A stretch of DNA of 64,000 nucleotides from Flavobacteriales bacterium UBA952 (GTDB taxonomy: Bacteria; Bacteroidota; Bacteroidia; Flavobacteriales_D; Crocinitomicaceae), in the NCBI GenBank assembly GCA_002293185.1, contig DBCS01000009.1:124001-188000 (forward strand), written 5' to 3'. Positions within the stretch are counted from its first letter, which is position 1. Each line of letters starts with the position of its first letter. The translations under genes and the position numbers were made by a program. The notes below the pieces were generated by a model. It saw only the letters and a list, made by a program, of their open reading frames with translations. It was not told where the DNA came from and searched no databases. Of the stretch, positions 62,856 through 64,000 are shown one piece after another.

Positions 62856-63620
62856 TTATTTGATGCCCCGACGCTTTTTAATGGCTTCGTAGGCATCTTG
62901 AATTTGTTGGAATTTCTCCTTGGCTCCTTTCAAGTATTCTTCGCCCATATGGGCTACTTTATCAGGGTGGTGCGCCACCGCCATTTTGCGATACGCTTTT
63001 TTGACTTCTTCATCGGTCGCTTTTTCGTCAACACCTAAGATTTTGTAGTCAGAATCTACATTTCGGTAGAACATATTGCGCAGGCTCTCAAACTCTACCG
63101 CTGGAATACCCAACATGGTAGCAATCCGAGAAATGACATTGAGCTCAGCCGTTCCGACGTCTCCGTCGGCTTTGGCAATACCAAATAAATAATGAACGAG
63201 CTGAACCCGTACTTCTTGGGTCATGCGGTTGCGGATATCGTGGCAAATATCTTGTAAGGGAATACTTGGTGCATCTAGAAATTGCCGCAACGTTTGCAAA
63301 TGCGTAGCGTTGAACTGCTTTCCAAATTGTGCTGAAAAAAAGTTTTTCACAAAGTCGAGCTCAATGCGCAGCACTTTGCCATCGGCCTTCATGACAGCTG
63401 CCGAAAGCGCCATGAGCATCGTAGGTAGGTCGTACATGGAGCTCTGCCTACGATAGAACTCAAATGGATCTTGTGCTGGGCCTGGGCCAGGGCCACTTTG
63501 CCCATTTTTAGAGGCCTGCTGGTATTGATCTATAAGTGATCCGATGGCAAAGCCGAGTATGGCCAAACCAATTTTACGGGTTAAAATGAGGGCGCCAATG
63601 CCCAAGATCCATTTGTACAA
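62856..63620 (-). CDS. TerB-like and DnaJ-domain protein (DjlA-like)
   Basis: 254 residues. An N-terminal membrane segment (ALILTRKIGLAILGFAIGSL), a Gly/Pro linker (GPGPGPAQDP), a TerB-like helical domain (about 60-170) and a C-terminal J domain (DYKILGVDEKATDEEVKKAY, HPD in AVAHHPDKVA). The order matches DjlA, a membrane-attached co-chaperone that stimulates DnaK. It lies between purM and htpG. Confidence 0.88.
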   Translation of the reverse strand: MYKWILGIGALILTRKIGLAILGFAIGSLIDQYQQASKNGQSGPGPGPAQDPFEFYRRQSSMYDLPTMLMALSAAVMKADGKVLRIELDFVKNFFSAQFGKQFNATHLQTLRQFLDAPSIPLQDICHDIRNRMTQEVRVQLVHYLFGIAKADGDVGTAELNVISRIATMLGIPAVEFESLRNMFYRNVDSDYKILGVDEKATDEEVKKAYRKMAVAHHPDKVAHMGEEYLKGAKEKFQQIQDAYEAIKKRRGIK

Positions 63621-63654
63621 AATCTAGAATTTAAGCGAAGTCAAAGCTAGTCAT

Positions 63655-64000
63655 TTATGCAATATGTTCGATATTGCGCTGTATGAAAGCATCTAAAGCG
63701 GCGCCTTTTAGCAGACCCTGAGCCAACATAGCGAGGTCTACTAATTGTTTGGTGCTTTGCTCCTGAGCGGCTGTTTCTTGGCTTAAGATTTTGCTGATAG
63801 CCGGATGATTGGCATTCACGGTAAGGTTGAACATTTCTGGGAATGCGCCATAAAAACCACCGCCACCACCGAGCTTTTGTTGTTCCATCATGCGACGAAT
63901 AAACTCTGGCTGGGTAATGATAATTGGTGCTTCTTGCTCGCTCATGCTTTCGAACTGCACCGTGAATTTCTCTTTATTGACCTGCGCTTCAAATATTGGC
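63655..64000 (-). CDS. htpG: molecular chaperone HtpG, C-terminal part
   Basis: The frame is open to the right edge of the window, so the gene starts beyond it. The visible 114 residues contain IITQPEFIRRMMEQQKLGGGGGFYG and FPEMFNLTVNANHPAISKIL, then LVDLAMLAQGLLKGAALDAFIQR, which is the dimerisation domain of bacterial Hsp90 (HtpG) as found in Bacteroidota. An ATP-driven folding helper in the cytosol. Confidence 0.85.
   Translation of the reverse strand, partial: PIFEAQVNKEKFTVQFESMSEQEAPIIITQPEFIRRMMEQQKLGGGGGFYGAFPEMFNLTVNANHPAISKILSQETAAQEQSTKQLVDLAMLAQGLLKGAALDAFIQRNIEHIA

Overview
The window is a chromosomal stretch from a gliding/T9SS-bearing member of the Bacteroidota, most likely a Flavobacteriales relative of the Crocinitomicaceae (family level is inference). 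The evidence is a complete gldK-gldL-gldM-gldN set with a PorP/SprF-type protein, several secreted proteins with T9SS type A or type B (CHU_C) C-terminal sorting domains, Bacteroidota-type promoters (TTTG, about 17-20 bases, TAnnTTTG), and almost no Shine-Dalgarno sequences. Several TAnnTTTG/TAnnTTTA elements end only 3-4 bases before a start codon, so some mRNAs may be leaderless.

Layout. 1-3680: end of a large T9SS cargo protein, a metallo-beta-lactamase-fold hydrolase and a glycosyltransferase. About 3696-14671: an 11-kb integrated island that splits a host tRNA-Arg(CCU) gene. The 5' half of that tRNA is at 3671-3695 and the 3' half at 14668-14718. The island brings its own intact, divergent tRNA-Arg(CCU) at 3854, then an XRE regulator with a type IIG restriction-modification enzyme, a catalytic-domain-only tyrosine recombinase, and a leftward three-gene operon with a ribbon-helix-helix protein. 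A 0.7-kb intergenic region follows, holding a strongly folded putative non-coding RNA (9851-10087) and a cluster of ACTAG(T) repeats. Beyond it are a hypothetical gene, a ParB-DNA methyltransferase fusion, a small ParB-like protein and a full-length tyrosine integrase. Paired arm-type repeats lie just inside both ends.

14719-19020 (leftward): beta-carbonic anhydrase with a SulP anion transporter, a small secreted protein, glycine C-acetyltransferase and a membrane protein. 19081-26145: gliding motility/T9SS motor operon. 26255-29849: fused two-component 2-oxoacid dehydrogenase E1, MazG-like protein and an arginase-fold protein that lacks the usual metal ligands. 29944-38702: miaE, then a leftward series: beta-barrel protein, membrane-anchored anti-sigma-like protein and ECF sigma factor; two secreted amidohydrolases; an AlkD-type repair protein; RNase P RNA. 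38715-49848: T9SS cargo, SF1 helicase, yidD, lytic transglycosylase, an operon of lipoprotein/mrp/NifU-like/rlmH/menC, DUF423 protein, bcp and recA. 49978-61168: lipoprotein, thioredoxin remnant, membrane pyrophosphatase with a Cys-rich tail, alkyltransferase-like protein, cystathionine PLP enzyme, LytS/LytTR two-component pair, T9SS type B cargo and two envelope proteins. 61299-64000: tRNA-Arg(UCU), tRNA-Pro(UGG), tRNA-Ser(GCU), purM, a TerB/DnaJ protein and the C-terminal end of htpG.

The core genes look ordinary for the group. The unusual content is in the island: the apparent tRNA disruption with replacement, the folded RNA next to the ACTAG cluster, and two ParB-like proteins.
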